Source: Streptomyces sp. P9-A2 (GTDB lineage Bacteria; Actinomycetota; Actinomycetes; Streptomycetales; Streptomycetaceae). From it: a stretch of 64,000 bases of DNA. Shown piece by piece: positions 26,029 to 34,565 of the stretch. The number at the start of each line of letters is the position of its first letter. Position 1 is the stretch's first letter. The position numbers and the translations under genes were made by a program. The DNA lies in the NCBI RefSeq assembly GCF_036634175.1, contig NZ_JAZIFX010000001.1, positions 5,084,001-5,148,000 on the forward strand, written 5' to 3'. Under the pieces are notes generated by a model, which searched no databases, was not told the origin of the DNA, and saw nothing but the letters and a program-made list of their open reading frames with translations.

Positions 26029-26925
26029 ATGACGAAGCCACCGGATGACGATGACCCGACCGGCCCGGCCCTCCCGCCGGCCCCGGGACGCTGGACCGAC
26101 CTCGACCGCCCGCCGCTGAACGCCGTCGGCCTGCGCAGGGGCCTGGTGCGCGACGGCGGGCTGTGGCGGCAGATCGACGTGGTGCAGCGCACCGGTTCCA
26201 CCAACTCCGACCTGGTGGCCCGTGCCGAGAAGGGGACGGCCGACGAGGGGTCCGTGCTCGTCGCGGAGGAGCAGACCGCCGCGCGGGGCCGCCTGGACCG
26301 GCAGTGGACGGCCCCGGCCCGCTCCGGCCTCTTCTTCTCCGTCCTGCTCAGGCCCGTCGAGGTGCCGGTGGCCCGCTGGGGCTGGCTGCCGTTGCTCACA
26401 GGCGTCGCGGTGGCCACCGGACTGTCCCGGACGGCGGGCATCGACACGGCCCTGAAGTGGCCCAACGACCTCCTCGTCACCGTCGGCGGCGAGGAGCGCA
26501 AGGCCGCCGGAATCCTCGCGGAGCGGGCCGGGGACGGCGGGGTGGTGATCGGCGTCGGAGTCAATGTCAGCCTGCGCGCCGACGAACTGCCGGTGCCCAC
26601 CGCCGGGTCCCTGGCACTGGCGGGCGCGGTGACCACGGACCGGGACCCCCTGCTGCGGGGCGTGCTGCGGTCGCTGGAGGACTGGTACGGGCGCTGGCGG
26701 ACGGCAGGCGGCGACCCGGCCGCGAGCGGCCTGCAGGAGACGTACACGGCGGGGTGCGCGACCCTCGGGCGGGCGGTGCGGGCCGAGCTGCCGGGCGACC
26801 GGGTGCTGGTGGGCGAGGCGGTCGCCGTCGACGGGGACGGGCGCCTGGTGCTGGCCACGGAGGAGGGGGTCCAGGAACCGGTGGGGGCGGGCGACATCGT
26901 GCACGTACGCCCCGTCGTCCCGTAG
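26029..26925 (+). CDS. birA: biotin-[acetyl-CoA carboxylase] ligase
   Basis: 298 residues, no N-terminal helix-turn-helix, so it is a monofunctional (group I) biotin protein ligase. Motifs: QRTGSTNSDLVARA, ARGRLDRQWTAP (biotin/AMP loop), LKWPNDLLV with the catalytic Lys region, KAAGILAE and VIGVGVNV. A C-terminal SH3-like cap ends at GDIVHVRP. It attaches biotin to the AMKM lysine of AccA2 encoded 4 kb away. ATG 26029. The ~110 bp before the promoter contain degenerate TGATCCG(C/T)CC direct repeats (25897-25995). Confidence 0.94.
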   Translation: MTKPPDDDDPTGPALPPAPGRWTDLDRPPLNAVGLRRGLVRDGGLWRQIDVVQRTGSTNSDLVARAEKGTADEGSVLVAEEQTAARGRLDRQWTAPARSGLFFSVLLRPVEVPVARWGWLPLLTGVAVATGLSRTAGIDTALKWPNDLLVTVGGEERKAAGILAERAGDGGVVIGVGVNVSLRADELPVPTAGSLALAGAVTTDRDPLLRGVLRSLEDWYGRWRTAGGDPAASGLQETYTAGCATLGRAVRAELPGDRVLVGEAVAVDGDGRLVLATEEGVQEPVGAGDIVHVRPVVP

Positions 26926-27136
26926 GCCCCGCCGTCCCGTGGACCCCGTTGACCCGGGGGGCGGGTGAGGGGCGCACGCGGGCACGGGTGCGGATGCGTA
27001 CGGTGGGTACCCCGATGCCGGGTGCGCCGGTCGTGCCTCCCGTCGGCGCGACCGGACGGAGTGAGCTGGGGCACACCTGCCGTAGAGTTGAGGCCGGTCG
27101 AGACATGGCCGTGGCAGATCGGAAGGGCAGCAACGC

Positions 27137-28306
27137 GTGACCGTCGACGACTCGGGCTCCGGAACGGAAGCGCAGGGCCGCGCGGAGCCTTCGCCATCCT
27201 CGGCCTCGCGCAAGCAGCGCGAGCGGGGGGACGACTCCCGTCCCGCCGACAACGGCGAGGACCCGCTCGCTCTGCGTCTCGAACAGCTCATCCTGGGTGC
27301 CGAGCGCCGTTACACCCCCTTCCAGGCGGCCCGCAGTGCCAGCGTCACCGTGGAAATGGCCACGCGCTTCTGGCGGGCCATGGGGTTCGCCGACGTCGGA
27401 CAGGCCAAGGCATTGACCGAGGCCGACGTCCTGGCCCTGCGCCGGCTGGCCGGTCTGGTGGAGGCGGGGCTGCTGAGCGAGGCCATGGCCGTGCAGGTGG
27501 CGCGGTCCACGGGACAGACCACCGCGCGACTGGCCGAGTGGCAGATCGACTCCTTCCTGGAAGGGCTGACCGAGCCGCCCGAGCTGGGCATGACCCGCAC
27601 CGAGGTCACGTATCCCATCATCGAGCTGCTCCTGCCCGAGCTGGAGGAGTTCCTCGTCTACGTCTGGCGGCGGCAGCTCGCCGCCTCGGCCGGGCGGGTG
27701 CTCCAGGCCGCCGACGACGAGGAGATGGTGGACCGGCGGCTCGCCGTCGCGTTCGCCGACCTCGTCGGGTTCACGCGGCTGACCCGGCGGATGGAGGAGG
27801 AGGAGCTCGGCGAACTCGTCGAGGCCTTCGAGACGACCGCCGCCGACCTCGTGGCCGCGCGCGGCGGGCGGCTCATCAAGACCCTCGGTGACGAGGTGCT
27901 CTACGCCGCCGACGACGCGGGAACGGCCGCGGAGATCGCCCTGCGGCTGATCGAGACCATGGCGAACGACGAGACGATGCCGGAACTCCGGGTCGGCATG
28001 GCCTTCGGCACCGTCACCACCCGGATGGGCGATGTCTTCGGGACGACGGTGAACCTGGCCTCCCGGCTCACCTCGATAGCTCCTCGGGACGCCGTACTCA
28101 TCGACACCGCCTTCGCCGAGGAACTGATCCGCACCGGTGACGCGCCCGCCTCCGAGGCCGCCGCTGCCGAGGCGGCGGCCGCGGCGGAGAAGGAGGGCGA
28201 GGAGCCGCCGACGTACCGCTTCGGGCTGCAGCCGATGTGGCAGCGGCCCGTGCGTGGCCTGGGCGTGGTGGAGCCGTGGCTGCTCACGCGCCGGGACAGT
28301 CCCTAG
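27137..28306 (+). CDS. cya: class III adenylate cyclase
   Basis: 389 residues. After a charged N-tail comes a helical regulatory region (~45-190) with a MerR-like HTH-type segment (RYTPFQAARSASVTVEMATRFWRAMGF), then the cyclase homology domain: FADLVGFTRLT (metal Asp), TLGDEVLYA (second metal Asp), GMAFGTVTTRMGDVFGTTVNLASRL (transition-state Asn/Arg). The order and length match the single Streptomyces Cya that makes cAMP for germination and aerial growth. The GTG at 27137 follows GGAAGGG at 27121. A low-complexity Glu/Ala insert lies near residues 335-355. Confidence 0.93.
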   Translation: MTVDDSGSGTEAQGRAEPSPSSASRKQRERGDDSRPADNGEDPLALRLEQLILGAERRYTPFQAARSASVTVEMATRFWRAMGFADVGQAKALTEADVLALRRLAGLVEAGLLSEAMAVQVARSTGQTTARLAEWQIDSFLEGLTEPPELGMTRTEVTYPIIELLLPELEEFLVYVWRRQLAASAGRVLQAADDEEMVDRRLAVAFADLVGFTRLTRRMEEEELGELVEAFETTAADLVAARGGRLIKTLGDEVLYAADDAGTAAEIALRLIETMANDETMPELRVGMAFGTVTTRMGDVFGTTVNLASRLTSIAPRDAVLIDTAFAEELIRTGDAPASEAAAAEAAAAAEKEGEEPPTYRFGLQPMWQRPVRGLGVVEPWLLTRRDSP

Positions 28307-28339
28307 AGGTTTTCGGAGTTCTCCGGCCACCCTTGGGGG

Positions 28340-29092
28340 TCAGCCCTTGAGGTGGGGGCCGCCGCCCACGCACAGGCCGATGACCGGTACGCAGAGGACG
28401 GGGTCGTCGTCCGGTGCGCCCGGCCGGTCCGGCGGTGGGGGCGGGGTCTGCCGGTCCGGGGGCCGAGGCCGCGGCGGTGTGCGGGCCGGAGGCGTCGGCG
28501 GGGGAGTGGGGCCGTCCGGCGGGGCGCCGGCGGGGGCCGGCGGCTTCGGGGCCCCTGGCGTGTCCGGGGTGCTCGGGGCGCCCGGAGCGCCCGGAGCGCC
28601 CGGAGTGGTGGGGGACGAGGCCACGACGGTCGGTGCGGCGGTGCTGCCCGGGGTGGCCGGGGTGAGCAGTGGCGCGCTCTGACCGCCCAGGGCGGTGGTC
28701 GAGGAGGGACCGGCCCCCGGGGCCGGGACGGCCGGAGCAGTGGCGCCGCCCGTGCCGGGGCCCGTGGCGCCCGTGCCGGGGCCCGTGGCGGGGCTCGTGG
28801 CGGTCGAGGGGTCCGGGACGACCGGGCGGGGGCCGGCCTCCGCGCCGATGTCCGCGGGCCCCGGGGCGGACGCCAGGCGTACGAGGCTCAGGGCGCCCGC
28901 GGTCAGCGCCAGCCCGCCGCCGGCCAGCAGGAGTTTCCGGGGGCGGGGTCTGCGGTGGCGGCCCCGGATGCGCGCGCTGAAGAGGCCGAATCCGGTGTGT
29001 GCCGGTGAGTCCTCGGCCGTCTCCGGTCCGATGGACCGCGGTTCGGTCGCTCTGGTCGGTTCGGTCGCTCTGGTCGGCGTGTTCGTCGGCAT
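28340..29092 (-). CDS. membrane-anchored proline-rich secreted protein
   Basis: 250 residues. A cytoplasmic N-tail contains a duplicated TRATEP motif, then a basic patch RIRGRHRRPRPRK, one TM helix (LLLAGGGLALTAGALSLVRLA) and a long extracytoplasmic Pro/Gly/Thr/Ala region with repeated PGAPGAP and PPPP stretches. It ends in a short Cys-containing domain, CVPVIGLCVGG. An excellent ribosome binding site (GGGGGAGGAATCACC) precedes ATG 29092. It is convergent with cya and divergent from the enoyl-CoA hydratase gene. The function is unknown; the Pro-rich stalk suggests a wall-spanning linker. Confidence 0.78.
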   Translation of the reverse strand: MPTNTPTRATEPTRATEPRSIGPETAEDSPAHTGFGLFSARIRGRHRRPRPRKLLLAGGGLALTAGALSLVRLASAPGPADIGAEAGPRPVVPDPSTATSPATGPGTGATGPGTGGATAPAVPAPGAGPSSTTALGGQSAPLLTPATPGSTAAPTVVASSPTTPGAPGAPGAPSTPDTPGAPKPPAPAGAPPDGPTPPPTPPARTPPRPRPPDRQTPPPPPDRPGAPDDDPVLCVPVIGLCVGGGPHLKG

Positions 29093-29305
29093 GGTGATTC
29101 CTCCCCCTGCGTACGCGCCCCCACGCGCCGCTGTGCATCGCACGCTAGGGCTTCCCGTACGGGACCGGACCCGAGTGGCCGGAATGTCACTCGAACGGGT
29201 GGACGGGGGGTGATGAGGGAACTGGACGCGCGCCCTTTTGCCGGAGGGTGTCCGACTGCGATGATCGGGACGACGGATGTTAGCCAGCGTTAACCGGAGG
29301 CTGTC

Positions 29306-30106
29306 GTGAGTGAGGAACGGTTCGGGGAGTTCGTGCTGGTGCGGCGGCATGAGCAAGGGCATGTCGCGGAGCTCGTCCTCGACCGGCCCCAGGCCATGAA
29401 CGCCGTCTCGACCGCGATGGCCCGGTCCCTCGCCGGAGCCTGCGCGGCGCTGGGGAGGGACCCGGCCGTACGAGTGGTGGTGCTGACCTCGTCGCACGAG
29501 CGGGCCTTCTGCGTGGGGGCCGATCTGAAGGAGCGCAATTCCTTCAGCGACGCCGATCTGGTGCGTCAGCGGCCGGTGGCACGCGGGGCCTACACCGGCG
29601 TGCTGGAGCTGCCGGTGCCGACGGTGGCGGCGGTGCACGGGTTCGCGCTGGGCGGCGGATTCGAACTGGCCTTGTCCTGCGATGTGATCGTCGCCGACCG
29701 TACGGCCGTGGTGGGTCTGCCCGAGGTTTCCGTCGGGGTGATTCCGGGCGGCGGCGGTACCCAGCTGCTGCCCAGACGGGTGGGCGCGGCGCGGGCCGCC
29801 GAGCTGATCTTCACGGCGCGCCGGGTGGAGGCCGCCGAGGCCCGGGAGCTGGGACTCGTCGACGAACTGGTGGAGACGGGCCGGGACCGGGAGGAGGCGC
29901 TGGTCCTGGCTGCCCGGATAGCCGCCAACTCGCCGGTGGGGCTGCGGGCGGCCAAGCGGGCGCTGAGGCTCGGGCAAGGGCTGGACCTGCCCGCCGGCCT
30001 CGAGGTGGAGGACGCCGCCTGGCGGTCGGTGGCGTTCTCGGGCGACCGTGCGGAGGGCGTTGCCGCCTTCAACGAGAAGCGCAGGCCGAACTGGCCGGGG
30101 GAGTAG
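29306..30106 (+). CDS. enoyl-CoA hydratase/isomerase family protein
   Basis: 266-residue crotonase-fold protein: LDRPQAMNAVSTAMARSL, FCVGADLKERNSFSD (oxyanion-hole Gly-Ala-Asp-Leu), AAVHGFALGGGFELALSCDVIVAD and LPEVSVGVIPGGGGTQLLPR. The catalytic Glu position after the second loop is present (PEVSVGVIPGGGG). It hydrates enoyl-CoA in beta-oxidation or acts on a related thioester; the exact substrate is unassigned. GTG 29306 follows GGAGG with 5-nt spacing. It stands alone, next to cya and the diguanylate cyclase gene. Confidence 0.9.
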   Translation: MSEERFGEFVLVRRHEQGHVAELVLDRPQAMNAVSTAMARSLAGACAALGRDPAVRVVVLTSSHERAFCVGADLKERNSFSDADLVRQRPVARGAYTGVLELPVPTVAAVHGFALGGGFELALSCDVIVADRTAVVGLPEVSVGVIPGGGGTQLLPRRVGAARAAELIFTARRVEAAEARELGLVDELVETGRDREEALVLAARIAANSPVGLRAAKRALRLGQGLDLPAGLEVEDAAWRSVAFSGDRAEGVAAFNEKRRPNWPGE

Positions 30107-30129
30107 AAGCGGCGCCGGACCGCTGGAGC

Positions 30130-30286
30130 GGAGCATCCGCCGCCGGGGGGAGTGTCGCCGGTCAGAGCGGAGCGGTGGAGCGGGAGGGGTGGCAGAGGGG
30201 GAGGGCGGGAGGAGCGGGCGAAGCGGCGGAGCATCCGCCACCGGGGAGAGCGTCGCCGGTCCGAGCAGAGCGGTAGGGGCGGGAGG
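30130..30286. repeat. ~60-bp imperfect direct duplication
   Basis: Two copies (starting 30130 and 30228) of a segment beginning GGAGCATCCGCC and continuing to GGGAGG, differing at several positions, separated by a purine-rich G/A tract. It is in the intergenic region between the enoyl-CoA hydratase and diguanylate cyclase genes. No gene was seen. Confidence 0.6.
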
Positions 30287-30372
30287 AGCGGGAGGGGCGG
30301 CGGGGCATGGTGGTACTTCCCGTTTGCTCCTTAAATATCCCTGTTCGCGCTGAACGTCCTTAGCCTGGAGGG

Positions 30373-31524
30373 ATGGGTGAGGACAGCCGGCTGGCGGCGG
30401 TGGTGACGCTGGCGCAGGGCATGGCCGCCGCGCACAGTTCGCGGGAGGTCTGGCGGGCCGCGGCCCGCGGGGCCCGCCGGGCGCTCGGCGGGAGTTTTGC
30501 CGCACTGTCGGTGTGGGAGCGCGAGCTGGGGCGGCTGCGGGTCCTGGTCAACGTCGGTGAACTGGCCGAGGGTGAGGAGGAGTTCCCGGACGATGAGGCC
30601 TACCCGGTGCACCAGTTCGCCGAGATCACCGAGTTCCTGCATGAGCGGTGGGCGGCCGGTGGCGGCGAGCCGGACGCCTGGGTGGAGACCGCCCGGGGAA
30701 CGACGGAGGGACAACCCGGCTACACCCACCAGAGGGTGGCGGCCCTGCGCCGGCGAGGGCGCGGCTGCTGCGTGGTCGCCCCGATCGTGCTGCACGGGCG
30801 GGCGTGGGGCGAGCTGTATGTGGCCCGGCCGACCGGTGCCCCCGTCTTCGCGCGGGGTGACGCCGACTTCGCGACGGTGCTGGCCGCCGTCGTCGCCGCC
30901 GGGATCGCGCAGACCGAGCGGCTGGAGGAGGCGCGGCGGCTCGCGTACACGGACGCGCTCACCGGGCTGGCCAACCGCCGGGCCGTGGACGTGCGGCTCG
31001 ACGAGGCGATCGAGCGGCACCGCCGGGACGGAGCTGTCGTCAGCCTCGTCGTGTGCGATCTGAACGGGCTCAAGCGGGTCAACGACACGCTGGGGCATGC
31101 CGTCGGCGACCGGCTCCTCGAGCGGTTCGGGACCGTGCTGTCCCTGTGCGGGGCCATGCTGCCCGGTGCCCTGGCGGCGAGGCTGGGCGGGGACGAGTTC
31201 TGTCTGCTGGCGGTGGGGCCGTCCGCCGACGAGGTCGTCAAGGCGGCCGACGAAGTCTGCCGTCGCGCCGTGGAGTTGGAGATCGGGGACGGGGTGGCCT
31301 GCGGGGTGGCCTCCACCGGGGACGCCATCGGGCCGGTGCGCTCCGCCCGGCGGCTGCTCCGGTTGGCCGACGCGGCGCAGTACCGCGCGAAGGCCGAGCG
31401 GGCGTCCCGTCCCGTCGTGGCCGGACGTGAGGGCCCGGGTGACCCGGTCGTGAGCCTGGTGGACGAGCCGGCGGGGAAGCCGGACGGGGAGCGGCGCCGG
31501 TTCCGGGGGCGGCACTCGCCGTAG
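30373..31524 (+). CDS. cdgE: GAF-GGDEF diguanylate cyclase
   Basis: 383 residues. An N-terminal GAF-like sensory domain (~15-180; LAAVVTLAQGMAAAHSS ... APIVLHGRAWGELYVARP) precedes a GGDEF domain with DALTGLANRRA, VCDLNGLKRVNDTLGHAVGD and an intact signature RLGGDEFCLLA, so it should make c-di-GMP from GTP. No I-site RxxD is obvious five residues upstream of the signature. c-di-GMP controls Streptomyces development through BldD and WhiG/RsiG. The gene name rests on domain order and locus position from memory. The ATG at 30373 follows TGGAGGG. Confidence 0.88.
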   Translation: MGEDSRLAAVVTLAQGMAAAHSSREVWRAAARGARRALGGSFAALSVWERELGRLRVLVNVGELAEGEEEFPDDEAYPVHQFAEITEFLHERWAAGGGEPDAWVETARGTTEGQPGYTHQRVAALRRRGRGCCVVAPIVLHGRAWGELYVARPTGAPVFARGDADFATVLAAVVAAGIAQTERLEEARRLAYTDALTGLANRRAVDVRLDEAIERHRRDGAVVSLVVCDLNGLKRVNDTLGHAVGDRLLERFGTVLSLCGAMLPGALAARLGGDEFCLLAVGPSADEVVKAADEVCRRAVELEIGDGVACGVASTGDAIGPVRSARRLLRLADAAQYRAKAERASRPVVAGREGPGDPVVSLVDEPAGKPDGERRRFRGRHSP

Positions 31525-31619
31525 GGCCTGTCCGGCACACACCCGTCGTTCGCCCGGAGGGCGGGCGTATCGGTGACAAGGGGGCGGGCGTGTCGGTAAG
31601 GGGTGATCGCGGTCCCCGG

Positions 31620-31630
31620 TGATGACATCA
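31620..31630. promoter_or_regulatory. palindrome TGATGACATCA upstream of hutH
   Basis: 5+5 bp perfect palindrome around one A, 27 nt before the chosen hutH start, within the AT-richest part of the intergenic region. Operator or chance; no family assigned. Confidence 0.35.
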
Positions 31631-31657
31631 TTGAATTCACTGCGTACGCTCCTGAAT

Positions 31658-33283
31658 ATGGATATGCATACCGTGATGAACGGGGAAGACGTGAAGCGCG
31701 GCCTGGAAAGGGTGGTGGTGGGTGACGGACGGGCGGCCGGGGTAACCGCGTCCGACGTGCTCGCCGTGGCGCGCGGCGGTGCCCGCGTCGAGCTCTCCGG
31801 CGAGGCACTCACCGCCCTCGCCGCGTCCCGCAGGATCGTGGACGCCCTGGCCGCCGAGCCGGACCCCGTGTACGGGGTGAGCACCGGCTTCGGCGCCCTG
31901 GCGACCCGGCACATCGGCCCCGAGCTGCGTGCCCGGTTGCAGCGCAACATCGTCCGCTCGCACGCCGCGGGCATGGGACCCCGCGTCGAGCGCGAGGTCG
32001 TCCGCGCCCTGATGTTCCTGCGGCTGAAGACCCTCTGCTCCGGGCACACCGGCGTACGCCCCGAGGTCGCGCAGATGATCGCCGACGTGCTGAACGCCGG
32101 GATCACCCCCGTGGTGCACGAGTACGGTTCCCTCGGCTGTTCCGGCGATCTGGCTCCGCTGTCCCACTGCGCGCTCACCCTGATGGGGGAGGGGGAGGCC
32201 GAGGGGCCCGACGGGGCCCTGCGGCCCGCCGGCGATCTGCTCGCCGAGCACGGGATCCGGCCCGTCGAACTGCGCGAGAAGGAAGGGCTCGCCCTCCTCA
32301 ACGGCACCGACGGCATGCTCGGCATGCTGATCATGGCCCTCGCCGACCTCGACACCCTCTACCGGTCCGCCGACGTCACGGCCGCGATGAGTCTGGAGGC
32401 GCTGCTCGGCACCGACAAGGTGCTCGCCCCCGAACTCCACGCCATCCGCCCCCACCCGGGCCAGGCCGCCAGCGCCGCCAACATGCTGGCCGTGCTCGCC
32501 GGTTCGGGGATGACGGGGCATCACCAGGACGACGCCCCCCGTGTCCAGGACGCCTACTCGGTGCGCTGCGCCCCGCAGGTGGCGGGCGCCGGACGGGACA
32601 CGATCGCGCACGCCCGGCTGGTCGCCGATCGCGAACTCGCCGCTGCCATCGACAATCCGGTGGTGCTGCCCGGCGGCACGGGTTCAGGGACGTTCGGCTC
32701 CGAGGGCGGGCGGGTGGAGTCCAACGGCAACTTCCACGGCGCCCCGGTGGCCTATGTGCTGGACTTCCTCGCCATCGCCGTCGCCGATCTCGGCTCCATC
32801 GCCGAGCGCCGTACCGACCGGCTGCTGGACAAGAACCGCAGCCATGGGCTGCCGCCGTTCCTCGCCGACGACCCCGGTGTCGACTCCGGTCTGATGATCG
32901 CTCAGTACACGCAGGCCGCGCTGGTGAGCGAGCTGAAGCGGCTGGCCGTACCGGCGTCGGCGGACTCGATCCCGTCCTCCGCGATGCAGGAGGACCACGT
33001 CTCGATGGGCTGGTCGGCCGCGCGCAAGCTGCGTACCTCGGTCGACAACCTCACCCGGGTCATCGCCGTCGAACTGTACGCCGCCGCGCGTGCGGTGGAG
33101 CTGCGCGAGGGGCTCACCCCGGCGCCCGCGACCCGGGCCGTCGTCGAGGCCGCGCGACAGGCCGGTGTGGGCGGGCCCGGCCCGGACCGTCATCTCGCGC
33201 CCGACCTCGCCGCCGCGGAGGCGTTCGTACGGGACGGACGACTGCTGACGGCGGTGGAGAAGATCACAGGCCCGCTGCGGTGA
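31658..33283 (+). CDS. hutH: histidine ammonia-lyase
   Basis: First step of histidine degradation: L-His to trans-urocanate and ammonia. Motifs: VYGVSTGFGALATRHI, GSLGCSGDLAPLSH (the Ser-Gly of the self-formed MIO group), GLALLNGTDGMLG, SVRCAPQVAGAGRD and QEDHVSMGWSAARKLR. The first MIO residue is Cys rather than the common Ala (CSG instead of ASG). The start is taken at ATG 31658 (MDMHTV), where Streptomyces HutH proteins begin, rather than upstream Met codons. A Gly/Ser/Thr insert (GGTGSGTFGSEGG) sits before VESNGNFHG. No other hut genes are adjacent. Confidence 0.93.
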   Translation: MDMHTVMNGEDVKRGLERVVVGDGRAAGVTASDVLAVARGGARVELSGEALTALAASRRIVDALAAEPDPVYGVSTGFGALATRHIGPELRARLQRNIVRSHAAGMGPRVEREVVRALMFLRLKTLCSGHTGVRPEVAQMIADVLNAGITPVVHEYGSLGCSGDLAPLSHCALTLMGEGEAEGPDGALRPAGDLLAEHGIRPVELREKEGLALLNGTDGMLGMLIMALADLDTLYRSADVTAAMSLEALLGTDKVLAPELHAIRPHPGQAASAANMLAVLAGSGMTGHHQDDAPRVQDAYSVRCAPQVAGAGRDTIAHARLVADRELAAAIDNPVVLPGGTGSGTFGSEGGRVESNGNFHGAPVAYVLDFLAIAVADLGSIAERRTDRLLDKNRSHGLPPFLADDPGVDSGLMIAQYTQAALVSELKRLAVPASADSIPSSAMQEDHVSMGWSAARKLRTSVDNLTRVIAVELYAAARAVELREGLTPAPATRAVVEAARQAGVGGPGPDRHLAPDLAAAEAFVRDGRLLTAVEKITGPLR

Positions 33284-33341
33284 CACACCGGGGCCGCCCG
33301 GAGATCACGGTCAAGGTCATCTCAAGGCAACGTCAAGCGAG

Positions 33342-33680
33342 TTAAAAGTCGAGGCGCTCCCGGCGTACCGAGTAGACGACGAAGCCCGCGCCGAGGGTGA
33401 GGCAGGCGGTGCCGCCCACGACGTACGGCGTGCTGTTGAAGCTGCCGGTGTCGGCGAGTCGGACCTCGCCGGCGGTGCCGTCGTACGACGCGGTCGAGGT
33501 GCTGGTCGAGGTGCTGGAGATGACCCTCGCCTGCTCTGTGACCTGCGGAGACGGGCTTGCCGGAGTGGTTCCTTCAGCCGGGGTGTCCGAGGTCGCGTTG
33601 GCGGACGGGACGAACCACAGGGCGCACAGGAGGGTGCCTGCGGCGGTGGCTGTCAGCAACGGGCGGAGAGCGGATGACAC
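33342..33680 (-). CDS. small LAXTG-type cell-wall-anchored protein
   Basis: 112 residues: signal peptide (hydrophobic core LLTATAAGTLLCALWFVPSANA), a ~45-residue Ser/Thr-rich mature part (SSTSTSTSTASYDG), then a C-terminal sorting signal LADTG, a hydrophobic stretch (PYVVGGTACLTLGAGFVVYSV) and a positive tail RRERLDF. LAXTG motifs are the substrates of Streptomyces class E sortases that attach chaplins. The GTG at 33680 has AAGGGG 11 nt upstream. The mature Ser/Thr region may be glycosylated (inference). Confidence 0.82.
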   Translation of the reverse strand: MSSALRPLLTATAAGTLLCALWFVPSANATSDTPAEGTTPASPSPQVTEQARVISSTSTSTSTASYDGTAGEVRLADTGSFNSTPYVVGGTACLTLGAGFVVYSVRRERLDF

Positions 33681-33788
33681 GGAATATCGATCCCCTTGTG
33701 GCGCTGGCGAATTGGCCGTGTGGACTGATGTTAGTGAAAATCTCGGGTCACGGGAAAGTCACGGGAGCGGGAGTCGTACGCTCCGGGC

Positions 33789-34247
33789 ATGAGCACTCCA
33801 GAGACATCGCGATTTGTACGGCTTCGGGTTGACCTCGTTCTCGAGGTCGACGATGTGGACGCCGTGACCGGCGCCGCGCTTGCCAGGGTCGCGGACGACG
33901 ACGACCTGTCCGCGGAGGAGCGGGTGCCCGCCCGGGACGCGGTGGCCGCCGACATGGCCGAGGCGCTCGCGTACCTCGTCGACCCGTTCGGTCTGGTCGG
34001 CGACGTGCCGGGGGTGGAACTCCAGCAGGCCTCGTGGAGCAGTGAGCAGATCGCCTACGACCCGGACTCGCCCGAGTGGGACCTCGACGAGGACCTCAAT
34101 GAGGACCTCGACGGGGACGGCGACGAGGTCCTCGACGGGGACGGCGGCGAGTTCTACGGCAACGGGTCCGATGGGGCGTCAGGTAGCGACATGAGTGACA
34201 TTTCGGGCGAAAGCGGCAGATGGCTGGAAGTAGGCATTGCTCGTTAA
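33789..34247 (+). CDS. acidic protein of unknown function (152 aa)
   Basis: ATG 33789. An N-terminal ~95-residue conserved-looking part (RFVRLRVDLVLEVDDVDAV, AADMAEALAYLVDPFGLVGDVPGVEL) precedes a strongly acidic repeat region (DLDEDLNEDLDGDGDEVLDGDG) encoded by imperfect GACCTCGACGAGG-type DNA repeats. No signal peptide or TM helix. Asp-rich repeats could bind divalent metal, but no canonical EF-hand is seen. I do not recognise the family. Confidence 0.75.
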   Translation: MSTPETSRFVRLRVDLVLEVDDVDAVTGAALARVADDDDLSAEERVPARDAVAADMAEALAYLVDPFGLVGDVPGVELQQASWSSEQIAYDPDSPEWDLDEDLNEDLDGDGDEVLDGDGGEFYGNGSDGASGSDMSDISGESGRWLEVGIAR

Positions 34248-34565
34248 TCCACCAATGGTGACGAACTGTGAAATATGACGCAATGCTCGCAAGTGGGGGG
34301 CGTGGAAGGCGGGTTGCGTCGAGGGGAGGTGACTGGCCGGCACGGTTTGGGGAAATCGTGACCCCGGGCGGCAACCGTCGCCCGGGCCGTGACGTCTCAG
34401 GTGACGCGCGGGCCGAACAACCCCCTCCCCGGCCGCGATGGACGTGGTGAGCCCCACATTCGCGGCCCGTATGGAACGGGATCTACCGGTCGTAGCGTTG
34501 AAGTGTTTGACGGGGACTCTCGGCTTCGGGTGCGGGGGCCCGTGGGGTTCGGGGAAGCGGCGACG
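34248..34565. other. intergenic region with a possible ECF-type promoter for the L,D-transpeptidase
   Basis: 318 bp without a convincing gene. GGAAC at 34473-34477 with GCGTTG about 17 nt downstream (34495-34500) resembles a SigE/ECF envelope-stress promoter. The rest is GC-rich upstream sequence with an AT-richer patch at 34243-34285. Confidence 0.4.
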
